NCBI GenBank assembly: GCA_965242605.1
Contig: CBDESS010000004.1
Coordinates: 1-64,000, forward strand
Source: JAAXHF01 sp965242605
GTDB lineage: Bacteria > Desulfobacterota > Binatia > Bin18
DNA length: 64,000 nucleotides
Reading direction: 5' to 3'
The notes beneath the pieces are model-generated. The model did not search any database, was not told the DNA's origin, and saw nothing but the letters and a program-made list of their open reading frames with translations. A program made the translations under genes and the position numbers. Positions 1 to 8,061 of this stretch are shown piece after piece. The number at the start of each line of letters is the position of its first letter. Position 1 is the stretch's first letter.

Positions 1-741
1 GACCGCGTACAGCGTCAATACACTGGCCACCACGAACACCGCCCCAGTGCTCAGAATGTGCGCACGCGCCGCCTGGCTCCATGCCCGGAACAGGTCGCCC
101 GCCCGCAGGACCACCACCACAACGAACAGCAGCACGCCCATGATGCGCAGGTTGGTCGCTACCCCCACTCCGACCCCACACAGTGCGAACGCCCCAAGGC
201 TCTCCCGCCGCCACGCCCGGTGAATCAGGAACAGGGCACCCAGGAACAGCACCAGGAAGGGGATGTCCTTGGTGTTGACAAAGGAGTGGGCGTAGAGCCG
301 GGGATGGAGCACGAACAGCAGCAGGGCGACCAGGGCCAACCACCGGCTGTGGAAGAGGTGGTACACCAGCCGGGCACAGCAGTAGCCACCGGCCAGAAAG
401 AAGAGGTGGGTCAGCAGATGGCGACTCAGGTAGATGGCCCGACTGTCGGTGAGGCCCAGCAGCCGCTCAACGAGCGCCAGCGGTGCCTCGAAGACGGCAC
501 CGTAGAACCGGTCATAGGGAGGACGGGAGGGCAGCAGGACCTCGGCGTCTCCCAGCATGTAGTCGACCGTCGCATGGCCGATAATGCGCTGGGGCACTTC
601 GTCCACCCCTACGCCGTAGTCGTCAAGGACGACCATGCCCACGCCGGCCAAGACCGCCAGGGCCAGGAGCACGCTGCCGGCAAACACACCCGCGACTGCC
701 CTCTGGCCCCACTTCGGGAGGGACGCCGGGATACCGCTCAC
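1..741 (-). CDS. GT-C family (GT39/PMT-like) membrane glycosyltransferase, array copy 8, partial
   Basis: This is the N-terminal 247 codons of the last visible array member; it continues past the left edge. The start is GTG at 741, overlapping the TGA of the preceding copy (738-740) in the sequence GTGA, with a GGAGGAGG site a few bases upstream. The visible part has the first membrane segment, then a periplasmic loop with the conserved D-D-Y-G-x-x-x-D-E, here DDYGVGVDEVPQRIIGHATV. The NTKDIPF motif follows, then further membrane segments. The loop after the catalytic motif (SRPPYDRFYG) differs from every other copy, so it is a distinct paralogue. Family assignment is firm from its full-length neighbours. 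Its C-terminal subtype cannot be seen. Confidence 0.85.
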   Translation of the reverse strand, partial: MSGIPASLPKWGQRAVAGVFAGSVLLALAVLAGVGMVVLDDYGVGVDEVPQRIIGHATVDYMLGDAEVLLPSRPPYDRFYGAVFEAPLALVERLLGLTDSRAIYLSRHLLTHLFFLAGGYCCARLVYHLFHSRWLALVALLLFVLHPRLYAHSFVNTKDIPFLVLFLGALFLIHRAWRRESLGAFALCGVGVGVATNLRIMGVLLFVVVVVLRAGDLFRAWSQAARAHILSTGAVFVVASVLTLYAV

Positions 742-3188
742 TCGGCCTCCTCCGGGCCCGCTGGGGCGGCCCGGGCCTCCACCCGGACCGCCACCTCCCA
801 GACCCGCTCGGCCCCCCGGCCCTGCCCCGTCCGCAGCTCAGCGAGGCGGTAGGCTGGCAGCCGAATGGACCCCAGACACCTGCCAGCGAACAACGCCGCC
901 TGCTGCACCTGCGGGGCGTGACCGGGGTGCCGCCAGAACGTGAAATCAAGCACCCGAAAGCCCTCGGATTGGCGGACCCCCGCGAGCACGGCCGGGTCCC
1001 GCGGCCTGACGTGCAGAAAGAAGCCGGGTTCCGTGTCCGTCCGGCGACACGGTACCCGCAGGTAGCTCAGCGTGGTCCCGGCGAGGTACACAGCGAAATG
1101 CGACCGGGCCACGGGGGGACCCGCCACCGTCGCCCGGTAGGCCGTGCGCACGGCGTCGGTCGCAGGGGCCCCGGACGGCGACACAGGGATGACCACCCGC
1201 CACAACTCGGCCCCCCCGGAAGGTGACACCTGGCTGACTTCAATGGCCCGGAGCGGATAGCCTGGCAAGGGCAGCCGGAGCAGACACCGCCCGTCCACCC
1301 GCACGCCGTACCGCATAAGGGCGAAACGCAACTCCTCAAAGCCCCACTGCCGACGCCGCTGGGACAGAGCGGCCACATCCACTGGGAAGACCCGCACCAC
1401 GAAGGGCCGCCCCCTGTGCAGGTCCGCTGGGCCGCAGGATGTCTTCACCCCCATCAAAGTCCGGCTCTCCAGATACAGGTCAAAGTCCGCCCGCCCGACC
1501 GCCGGCCCGCCCGTCACGGCCCGGGCTACGGCCCGATAGGCGGCCGCGGTGGCCGCGTCCACCCGGGCCGGGTTGGGGGCCGTCACCGTCAGGATGGTAT
1601 TGTGGTAAATCTGGTGGGTATAGAGGCGGGGCGCGAAGAGGGGGCCACCGAAGCCGCGCCGCAGCAGGTATGGGTGGTGATCGATCACCTGAAAGTCCCC
1701 TGGCTCCGCCTCGTCCGTGGTGAGGACGAGACGGCGGCGCGCCGCCTCGGGAAGAATGAGCCAGTTGTGGCGTAGATGGCCGCGAGACATCGGACCCATC
1801 TCCAGCGAGATCGGTGAGGTGGGATAGCGGTGGAGGAGATAGGCCAACCCCTCCCGGTACGCGGGTCCCCAGTGGATCATGCTGTACTGGGTCCCCAGGT
1901 AGTCGGGCGTGCGCCGGTCAACCAGGGCGTTGAAATAGACGAACTGGTGAGGATGAAGGGCCACCAGCTCAACGACCACCCTGGCCAGGCCCGCTGCGGC
2001 CAGCGCGTAGACGCCTGGCCGTAACGCGGCCCAGCGACAGACCGCCGCCAGCCAGCGCAGCCCGAACACCGCCAGCAGACACACCGGGGCGGACAGAAAG
2101 TAGACATGACGCCAGCCGTTGTAAAGGTTGGCGTTGACGACGAGGACGGCGACGACCGGGAGGACCAGACAGGCGACGAGCAGCAGCCCGAAGCGGACGA
2201 CGGGGTCGCCCGGCACGGCACCGGGAGAGCGCAGGCCACGATGTATCACGGACACTGCCCCCACCAGACCCAGCAGTAGCATCCCCGGCGGGGTGGTAAT
2301 GGCGATCCAGGTTGGAATGTAGTGTGCGGGAATATCCGGCCAGCGCACCGACTCGCCCTGGAAGAGAGTCGCAACGTGATTCGGGTGCTGGGAGAGGACT
2401 GCCACGGCCTCGCCCAACGCCAAGGGGTCCCCCCACAGGTAGGGCCAGACCGCGTACAGCGTCAACACACTGGCCACCACGAACACCCCACCAGTGCTCA
2501 GAATGTGCCAGCGCGCCGCCCGGCCATGTGCCCGGAACAGGTCGCCCGCCCGCAGGACCACCACCACAACGAACAGCAGCACGCCCATGATACGCAGGTT
2601 GGTCGCTACCCCCACTCCGACCCCACACAGTGCGAACGCCCCAAGGCTCTCCCGCCGCCACGCCCGGTGAATCAGAAACAGGGCACCCAGGAACAGCACC
2701 AGGAAGGGGATGTCCTTGGTGTTGACAAAGGAGTGGGCGTAGAGCCGGGGCTGGAGCACGAACAGCAGCAGGGCGACCAGGGCCAGCCAGCGGCTGTGGA
2801 AGAGGTGGTACACCAGCCGGGCACAGCAGCAGCCACCGGCCAGAAAGAAGAGGTGGGTCAGCAGATGGCGACTCAGGGAGATAGCCCGGCTGTCGGTGAG
2901 GCCCAGCAGCCGCTCAACGAGCACCAGCCCCACCTCGAAGACGACGCCGTAGAACCGGTCAACGGGATCGCTGGGGGGCCGCAGGGTCTCGGCATCCCCT
3001 GATATGTAGTTGACCGCCGTGTGACCGATCTGGCGTTGGGTCACTTCGTCCATCCCTACGCCGTAGTCGTTGAGGACGACCACGCCCATGACGGCCAAGA
3101 CCGCCAGGGCCAGGAGCGTGCCACGGGCAAGCGCGACATCGCCTGCTCCCTGGCCCCGCTTCGGGAGGGACGCCGGGATACCGCTCAC
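738..3188 (-). CDS. GT-C family (GT39/PMT-like) membrane glycosyltransferase, array copy 7
   Basis: This 816-aa polytopic membrane protein is predicted to transfer a sugar from a polyprenyl-phosphate donor on the periplasmic side; donor and acceptor are unknown. Residues 22-40 form the first membrane helix. Residues 41-48 (DYGVGMDE) lie where GT-C enzymes carry catalytic acids. About ten more hydrophobic segments run to ~412, including TKDIPF near 157-162, and HPHQFVYFNAL (412-422) follows. The soluble part has a variable stretch (~460-515) and two copies of a ~105-aa domain: R1 (~561-668) and R2 (~690-802). They share a pattern of F-x-L/V-Y-L, C near its middle, RR..GF, CL..LRLP.Y and LW/VW.V. 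The C-terminal half is subtype A (ALSQRRRQWGF; FTFWRHPGHAPQ), but the centre (QVIDHH, TAPNPARVD) matches subtype-B copies, so it is mosaic. Start GTG at 3188 overlaps the upstream stop by 4 bp. Confidence 0.88.
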   Translation of the reverse strand: MSGIPASLPKRGQGAGDVALARGTLLALAVLAVMGVVVLNDYGVGMDEVTQRQIGHTAVNYISGDAETLRPPSDPVDRFYGVVFEVGLVLVERLLGLTDSRAISLSRHLLTHLFFLAGGCCCARLVYHLFHSRWLALVALLLFVLQPRLYAHSFVNTKDIPFLVLFLGALFLIHRAWRRESLGAFALCGVGVGVATNLRIMGVLLFVVVVVLRAGDLFRAHGRAARWHILSTGGVFVVASVLTLYAVWPYLWGDPLALGEAVAVLSQHPNHVATLFQGESVRWPDIPAHYIPTWIAITTPPGMLLLGLVGAVSVIHRGLRSPGAVPGDPVVRFGLLLVACLVLPVVAVLVVNANLYNGWRHVYFLSAPVCLLAVFGLRWLAAVCRWAALRPGVYALAAAGLARVVVELVALHPHQFVYFNALVDRRTPDYLGTQYSMIHWGPAYREGLAYLLHRYPTSPISLEMGPMSRGHLRHNWLILPEAARRRLVLTTDEAEPGDFQVIDHHPYLLRRGFGGPLFAPRLYTHQIYHNTILTVTAPNPARVDAATAAAYRAVARAVTGGPAVGRADFDLYLESRTLMGVKTSCGPADLHRGRPFVVRVFPVDVAALSQRRRQWGFEELRFALMRYGVRVDGRCLLRLPLPGYPLRAIEVSQVSPSGGAELWRVVIPVSPSGAPATDAVRTAYRATVAGPPVARSHFAVYLAGTTLSYLRVPCRRTDTEPGFFLHVRPRDPAVLAGVRQSEGFRVLDFTFWRHPGHAPQVQQAALFAGRCLGSIRLPAYRLAELRTGQGRGAERVWEVAVRVEARAAPAGPEEAE

Positions 3189-5629
3189 TCGGCCTCCTCC
3201 GGGCCCGCTGAGGCGGTCCGGGTCTCCACCCGGACCGCCACCTCCCAGACCGGCGCGGCCCCTTGACCCTGCCCGGTCCGCAACCCGGCGATGGGGTAGG
3301 CTGGCAGCCGAATGGACGCCAGACAGGTGCCGGCGAAGAGCGCCGCCTGGTCTACCTGCGGGGTATGACGGGAATGCCGCCGGAACGCAAAATTGAGCAC
3401 CTTAAAGCCCCGGGGCCGGCGGGCCGCAGCAAGCACGGCCGGGTCCCGGGGCCTGACATGCAGAAAGAAGCCGGGGGCCGTGTCCGCCCGGCGACACGGG
3501 GCCCGCAGGTAGGTCAACATGGTCCCGTCGAGGTACAGGGCAAAGTGCGACCGGGCCACGGGGGCACCCGCTACCGCTGCCCGGTAGGCCGTGCGCACCA
3601 GGTCGGTCGCGGTGGCACCGGGGGGCGACACCGGGATGGCCACCCGCCACAGGTCGGCACCCGTGGAAGGGGCTACTTGGCCGGCTTCAATGGCCCGGAG
3701 CGAATAGGTCGGCAAGGGCAGCCGAATCAGACACTGGCCGTCCACCCGCACGCCGTACCGGCTGAAGTCGAAGGCCCTCCCCTCAAAGCCCCACTGCCGA
3801 CGCCGCCGGGGCAGGTCGGCCACATCCACCGGGAAGACCCGCATCAGGAAGGAGCGTCCGCGCGTGTCCGCCGGGCCGCAGGATGTCTTCACCCACATCA
3901 AAGTCCGGCTCTCCAGATACAGGGCAAAGCCTGCCCGCCCGCCCGGCGGCCCGCCCGTCACGGCCCGGACCACAGCCCGATAGGCGGCCGTGGTGGCCGC
4001 ATCAACCCGGGCCGGGTTGGGTGCCGTCACCGTCAGGACGGTGTTGTGGTAAATCTGGCGGGTATAGAGACGAGGCGCGAAGAGAGGACCGGCGAGGCCG
4101 CGCCGCATGTATTGCGGGTAATCGATCACCTGAAAGTCCCCTGGTCCCGCCCCGCCCGTGGTGAGGACGAGACGGCGGCGCGCCGCCTCGGGAAGAATGA
4201 GCCGGTTGTGGCGTATATAGCCGCGAGACAGCAGACCCATCTCCAGCGAGATCGGTGAGGTGGGATAGCGGTGGAGGAGATAGGCCAACCCCTCCCGGTG
4301 CGCGGGTCCCCAGTGGATCATGCTGTACTGGGTCCGCAGGTAGTCAGGCGTGTGCCGGTCCACCAGCGCATTGAAATAGACGATCTGATGGGGATGGAGG
4401 GCCACCAGTTCGACAACCACCCCGGCCAGGCCCGCTGCGGCCAGCGCGTAGACGCCGGGCCGCAGCCCCGGCCGGGGGCAGACCACCGCCAGCCAGCGCA
4501 GCCCGAACACTGCCAGCAGACACACCGGGGCGTACAGAAAGTAGACCTGACGCCAGTCGTTGTAGAGGTTGACGTTGACGACGATGACAGCGACGACCGG
4601 GAGGACCAGACAGGCGACGAGCAGCAGCCCGAAGCGGGCGACGGGATTGCGGAACACCTCGCCGGGGCGGCTCAGGCCGCGATGCATCACGGATACTGCT
4701 CCTGCCAGACCCAGCAACAGCACCCCCGGCGGGGTGGTGAGGGCAATCCAGGTCGGAAGGTAGTCCGCAGGAATATCAGGCCAGCGCACCCGCTCGCCCT
4801 GGAAGAGGGTCACAACGTGAACCGGGTGCTGGGAGAGGACTCCCACGGCCTCGCCCAACGCCAAGGGGTTGCCCCACAGGTAGGGCGAGACCGCGTACAG
4901 CGTCAATACACTGGCCACCACGAACACCGCCCCAGTGCTCAGAACGTGCCAGCGTGCCGCTCGCCCCGCCGCCCCCACCAGGTCGCCCGCCCGCAGGACC
5001 ACCACCATAGCGAACAGCAGCATGCCCATGATACGCTGGTTGGTCGCCACCCCCACCCCCACCCCGCACAGCACGAACGCCCTAAGACTCTCCCGCCGCC
5101 ACGCCCGGTGAATCAGGAACAGGACCAGCAGGAACATCACCAGGAAGGGGATGTCCTTGGTGTTGACAAAGGAGTGGGCGTAAAGCCGGGGATGGAGCAC
5201 GAACAGCAGCAGGGCCACCAGGGCCAGCCAGCGGCTGCGGAAGAGCTGGTACACCAGCCGGGCACAGCAGTAGCCGCCGGCCAGAAAGAAGAGGTGGGTC
5301 AGCAGATGGCGGCTCAGGTAGATGGCCCGGCTGTCGGTGAGGCCCAGCAGCCGCTCAACGAGTACCAGCGGCACCTCGAAGACAACGCCGTAGAACCGGT
5401 AGAAGGGAGGATTGGAAGACCCCAGAGCCGCGGTGTCCCCCAGCACGGAGTTGATCGCCGCATAGCCGATCTCGCGCTGGTTTTTCTCGTCTACCCCCAT
5501 GCCGTAGTCGTCAAGGACGGCCATGCCCACGCCGGCCAAGACCGCCAGGGCCGGGAGCACGCTGCGGGCAAACACGCCAGCGCCTGCTCTCTGGCCCCAC
5601 TTCGGGAGGGATGGCGGGATACCGCTCAC
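3185..5629 (-). CDS. GT-C family (GT39/PMT-like) membrane glycosyltransferase, array copy 6
   Basis: This 814-aa copy has the same architecture as its neighbours. An upstream in-frame ATG at 5767 would add 46 arginine/glycine-rich residues lying inside the previous gene. I chose GTG at 5629 because it gives the shared SGIPPSLPK start, the GTGA overlap and the GGAGGAGG site. The first periplasmic loop is the most divergent of the array (DDYGMGVDEKNQREIGYAAI, then NSVLGDTAALGSSNPPFYRF), suggesting altered donor or acceptor contacts. The middle loop GLSRPGEVFRNPVARF is shared only with copy 4. The C-terminal domain pair is subtype B (DTRGRSF; FAFRRHSRHTPQVDQ). Confidence 0.87.
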   Translation of the reverse strand: MSGIPPSLPKWGQRAGAGVFARSVLPALAVLAGVGMAVLDDYGMGVDEKNQREIGYAAINSVLGDTAALGSSNPPFYRFYGVVFEVPLVLVERLLGLTDSRAIYLSRHLLTHLFFLAGGYCCARLVYQLFRSRWLALVALLLFVLHPRLYAHSFVNTKDIPFLVMFLLVLFLIHRAWRRESLRAFVLCGVGVGVATNQRIMGMLLFAMVVVLRAGDLVGAAGRAARWHVLSTGAVFVVASVLTLYAVSPYLWGNPLALGEAVGVLSQHPVHVVTLFQGERVRWPDIPADYLPTWIALTTPPGVLLLGLAGAVSVMHRGLSRPGEVFRNPVARFGLLLVACLVLPVVAVIVVNVNLYNDWRQVYFLYAPVCLLAVFGLRWLAVVCPRPGLRPGVYALAAAGLAGVVVELVALHPHQIVYFNALVDRHTPDYLRTQYSMIHWGPAHREGLAYLLHRYPTSPISLEMGLLSRGYIRHNRLILPEAARRRLVLTTGGAGPGDFQVIDYPQYMRRGLAGPLFAPRLYTRQIYHNTVLTVTAPNPARVDAATTAAYRAVVRAVTGGPPGGRAGFALYLESRTLMWVKTSCGPADTRGRSFLMRVFPVDVADLPRRRRQWGFEGRAFDFSRYGVRVDGQCLIRLPLPTYSLRAIEAGQVAPSTGADLWRVAIPVSPPGATATDLVRTAYRAAVAGAPVARSHFALYLDGTMLTYLRAPCRRADTAPGFFLHVRPRDPAVLAAARRPRGFKVLNFAFRRHSRHTPQVDQAALFAGTCLASIRLPAYPIAGLRTGQGQGAAPVWEVAVRVETRTASAGPEEAE

Positions 5630-8061
5630 TCGACCGCCTCCGGGCCGACTGAGGTGGCCTGGACGACCACCGGGACCTCTACCTCCCAGACCGGTGCGAC
5701 CCCTCGACCCTGCCCGGTCCGCAACCCGGCGATGGGGTAAGCTGGCAGCCGAATGGACGCCAGACATCTGCCAGCGAAAAGCGCCGCCTGGCGCACCTGC
5801 GGGTCATGACGATGGTGCCGCCGGAACGCAAAATCAAGCACCTCAAAACCCTGCGACCGGTGGGCCGCGGCGAGCACGGCCGGGTCCCGCGGCCTGACGT
5901 GCAGAAAGAAGCCGGGGGCCGTGTCCGCCGGACGACACGGTGCCCGCAGGTAGGTCAACGTGGTCCCGTCAAGGTACAGAGCAAAGTGCGACCGGGCCAC
6001 GGGGGCATCCGCCACCACCGCCCGGCAGGCCGTGCGCACCAGGTCGATCGCGCTGGCACCGGGAGGCGACAGGGGGATAGCCACCCGCCACAGATCGGCA
6101 CCCGTGGAAGGTACCATCTGGCCGGCTTCAATGGCCCGGATCGGATAGGCCGGCAAGGGCAGCCGAATCAGACACCGCCCGTCCACTCGGACACCGTACC
6201 GGCCAAGCTCGAAGAACAGCCTCTCAAAGCCACGCTTCCGACGACGCCGGGGTAGATCGGCCATGTCCACCGGGAAGACCCACACCGAGAAGAACCCGCG
6301 CATGTCCACCGGGCCGCAGGCTGCCTTCACCCATGTCAAGGTTGGGCCCTCCAGATACAGGTCAAAGACCGCCCGCCCGACCTGCACCCCGGCTGTCACG
6401 GCCCGATAGACGGCCCGATAGGCGGCCACGGTGGCCGCGTCCACCCGGGTCAAGTTGGGGGCCGTCACCGTCAGGATGGGGTTGTGGTAAATCCGGCGGG
6501 TATAGAGGCTGGGTGCGAAGAGGGGGCCGCCGAGGCCGAGCTGCAAGTAGCGCTGGTGATCGATCATCTGAAAGTCCCCCAGCAACGTCCTGGCCTCGGG
6601 GATGAAGCGGCGGCTCGCTTTGGGAAGAATGAGCCGGTTGTGGCGTATATAGCTGCTATGCTGAATGCCCGTCCCCAACAAGACCGGTACGGCGGGATAG
6701 CGGTGGAGGAGATGTTCCAACCCCTCCCGGTGCGCGGGTCCCCAGTGGTCCATATCATACTGGGTCCCCAGGTAGTCGGGCGTGCGCCGGTCCACCAGGG
6801 CGTTGAAATAGACCTGCTGATACGGATGAAGGGAGAGCATCTCGACGACCACCCCGACCAGGCCTGCTGCGGCCAGCGCGTGGACGCCTGCCCGCAGCCC
6901 CGGCCGGGGGCAGACCGCCGCCAGCCAGCGCAGCCCGAACACTGCCAGCAGACACACCGGTACATACAGAAAGTAGACCTGACGCCAGCCATCGTAGAGG
7001 TTGGTGTTGACGACGATGGCGGCGACGACCGGGAGCACCAGACAGGCGACGAGCAGCAACCCGAAGCGGGCGACGGGGTCGCCCAGCACGGTGCCGGGGG
7101 AGCGCAGGCCGCGATGCATCACGTATGCTGCCCCCACCAGACTCAGCAGCAGCACCCCCGGCGGGGTAGTGAGGGCGACCCAGGTCGGAATGTAGTCCGC
7201 GGGAATCCACGGCCAACGCACCGGCTCGCCCTGGAAGAGGGTCACAAGGTGAGACGGGTGCAGGGAGGAGACTGCCACAGCCTCGCCCAACGCCAAGGGG
7301 TCGCCCCACAGGTAAGGCGAAACCGCGTACAGCGTCAATGCACTGGCCACCACGAACACCGCCCCGGTGCTCAGAAGGTGCCAGCGTGCCGCCCGCCCCG
7401 CCGCCCCCACCAGGTCGCCCGCCCGCAGGACCACCACCATAGCGAACAGCAGCACGCCTATGATACGCTGGTTGGTCGCTATCCCTACCCCCACCCCGCA
7501 CAGTGCGAACGCCCCAAGACTCTCCCGCCGCCACGCCCGGTGAATCAGGAACAGGACCAGCAGGAACATCACCAGGAAGGGGATATCCTTGGTGTTGACA
7601 AAGGAGTGGGCGTAGAGCCGGGGATGGAGCACGAACAGCAGCAGGGCCACCAGAGCCAGCCAGCGGCTGTGGAAGAGGTGGTACACCAGCCGGGCACAGC
7701 AGTAGCCACCGGCCAGAAAGAAGAGGTGGGTCAGCAGATGACGGCTCAGGAAGACGGCTCGGCTGTCAGTGGGGTCCAGCAGCCGCTCAATGAGCGCCAG
7801 CGGCACCTCGAAGACAACGCCGTAGAACCGGTGGAAGGGAGGATAGGAGGGCAGCAGGGTTTCGGCGTCTCCCAGCATGTAGTCGACCGTCGCATGGCCG
7901 ATGTAGTACTGGACTTGCTCGTCCACCCCTAAGCCGTAGTCGTCAAGGACGACCACGCCCACGACGGCCAAGCCTGCCAGGGCCAGGAGCGTGCCGCGGG
8001 CAAACACACCCGCGACTGCCCTCTGACCCCACTTCGGGAGGGACGCCGGGATACCGCTCAC
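5626..8061 (-). CDS. GT-C family (GT39/PMT-like) membrane glycosyltransferase, array copy 5
   Basis: This 811-aa copy starts with GTG at 8061 in the standard 4-bp overlap. The catalytic loop reads DDYGLGVDEQVQYYIGHATV, and the YYIGHATVDYMLGD stretch is shared with copy 3. The region before R1 is its own variant (LGTGIQHSSYIRHNRLI; SRRFIPEARTLLGDFQMIDH), with the usual arginine-rich EAARRRL block changed. R1 is also the most divergent of the set (PVDMRGFFSVWVF; KRGFERLFFELGRYG). R2 is subtype B. The variable positions fall mainly in the predicted periplasmic loops and soluble domain. The membrane helices are nearly constant. Confidence 0.87.
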   Translation of the reverse strand: MSGIPASLPKWGQRAVAGVFARGTLLALAGLAVVGVVVLDDYGLGVDEQVQYYIGHATVDYMLGDAETLLPSYPPFHRFYGVVFEVPLALIERLLDPTDSRAVFLSRHLLTHLFFLAGGYCCARLVYHLFHSRWLALVALLLFVLHPRLYAHSFVNTKDIPFLVMFLLVLFLIHRAWRRESLGAFALCGVGVGIATNQRIIGVLLFAMVVVLRAGDLVGAAGRAARWHLLSTGAVFVVASALTLYAVSPYLWGDPLALGEAVAVSSLHPSHLVTLFQGEPVRWPWIPADYIPTWVALTTPPGVLLLSLVGAAYVMHRGLRSPGTVLGDPVARFGLLLVACLVLPVVAAIVVNTNLYDGWRQVYFLYVPVCLLAVFGLRWLAAVCPRPGLRAGVHALAAAGLVGVVVEMLSLHPYQQVYFNALVDRRTPDYLGTQYDMDHWGPAHREGLEHLLHRYPAVPVLLGTGIQHSSYIRHNRLILPKASRRFIPEARTLLGDFQMIDHQRYLQLGLGGPLFAPSLYTRRIYHNPILTVTAPNLTRVDAATVAAYRAVYRAVTAGVQVGRAVFDLYLEGPTLTWVKAACGPVDMRGFFSVWVFPVDMADLPRRRRKRGFERLFFELGRYGVRVDGRCLIRLPLPAYPIRAIEAGQMVPSTGADLWRVAIPLSPPGASAIDLVRTACRAVVADAPVARSHFALYLDGTTLTYLRAPCRPADTAPGFFLHVRPRDPAVLAAAHRSQGFEVLDFAFRRHHRHDPQVRQAALFAGRCLASIRLPAYPIAGLRTGQGRGVAPVWEVEVPVVVQATSVGPEAVE

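Noticed and set aside
4271..5740. Very long open frames (up to ~489 codons) on the + strand across the glycosyltransferase array, repeated in each copy
   Set aside because: They are antisense to the array genes, recur because the genes are paralogous, are rich in H/Q/P/R as expected from antisense codon bias, and lack ribosome sites.
5630..5767. An N-terminal extension of array copy 6 to ATG 5767
   Set aside because: The extra residues are basic and lie within the previous gene; all other copies start at the GTG of the GTGA overlap.
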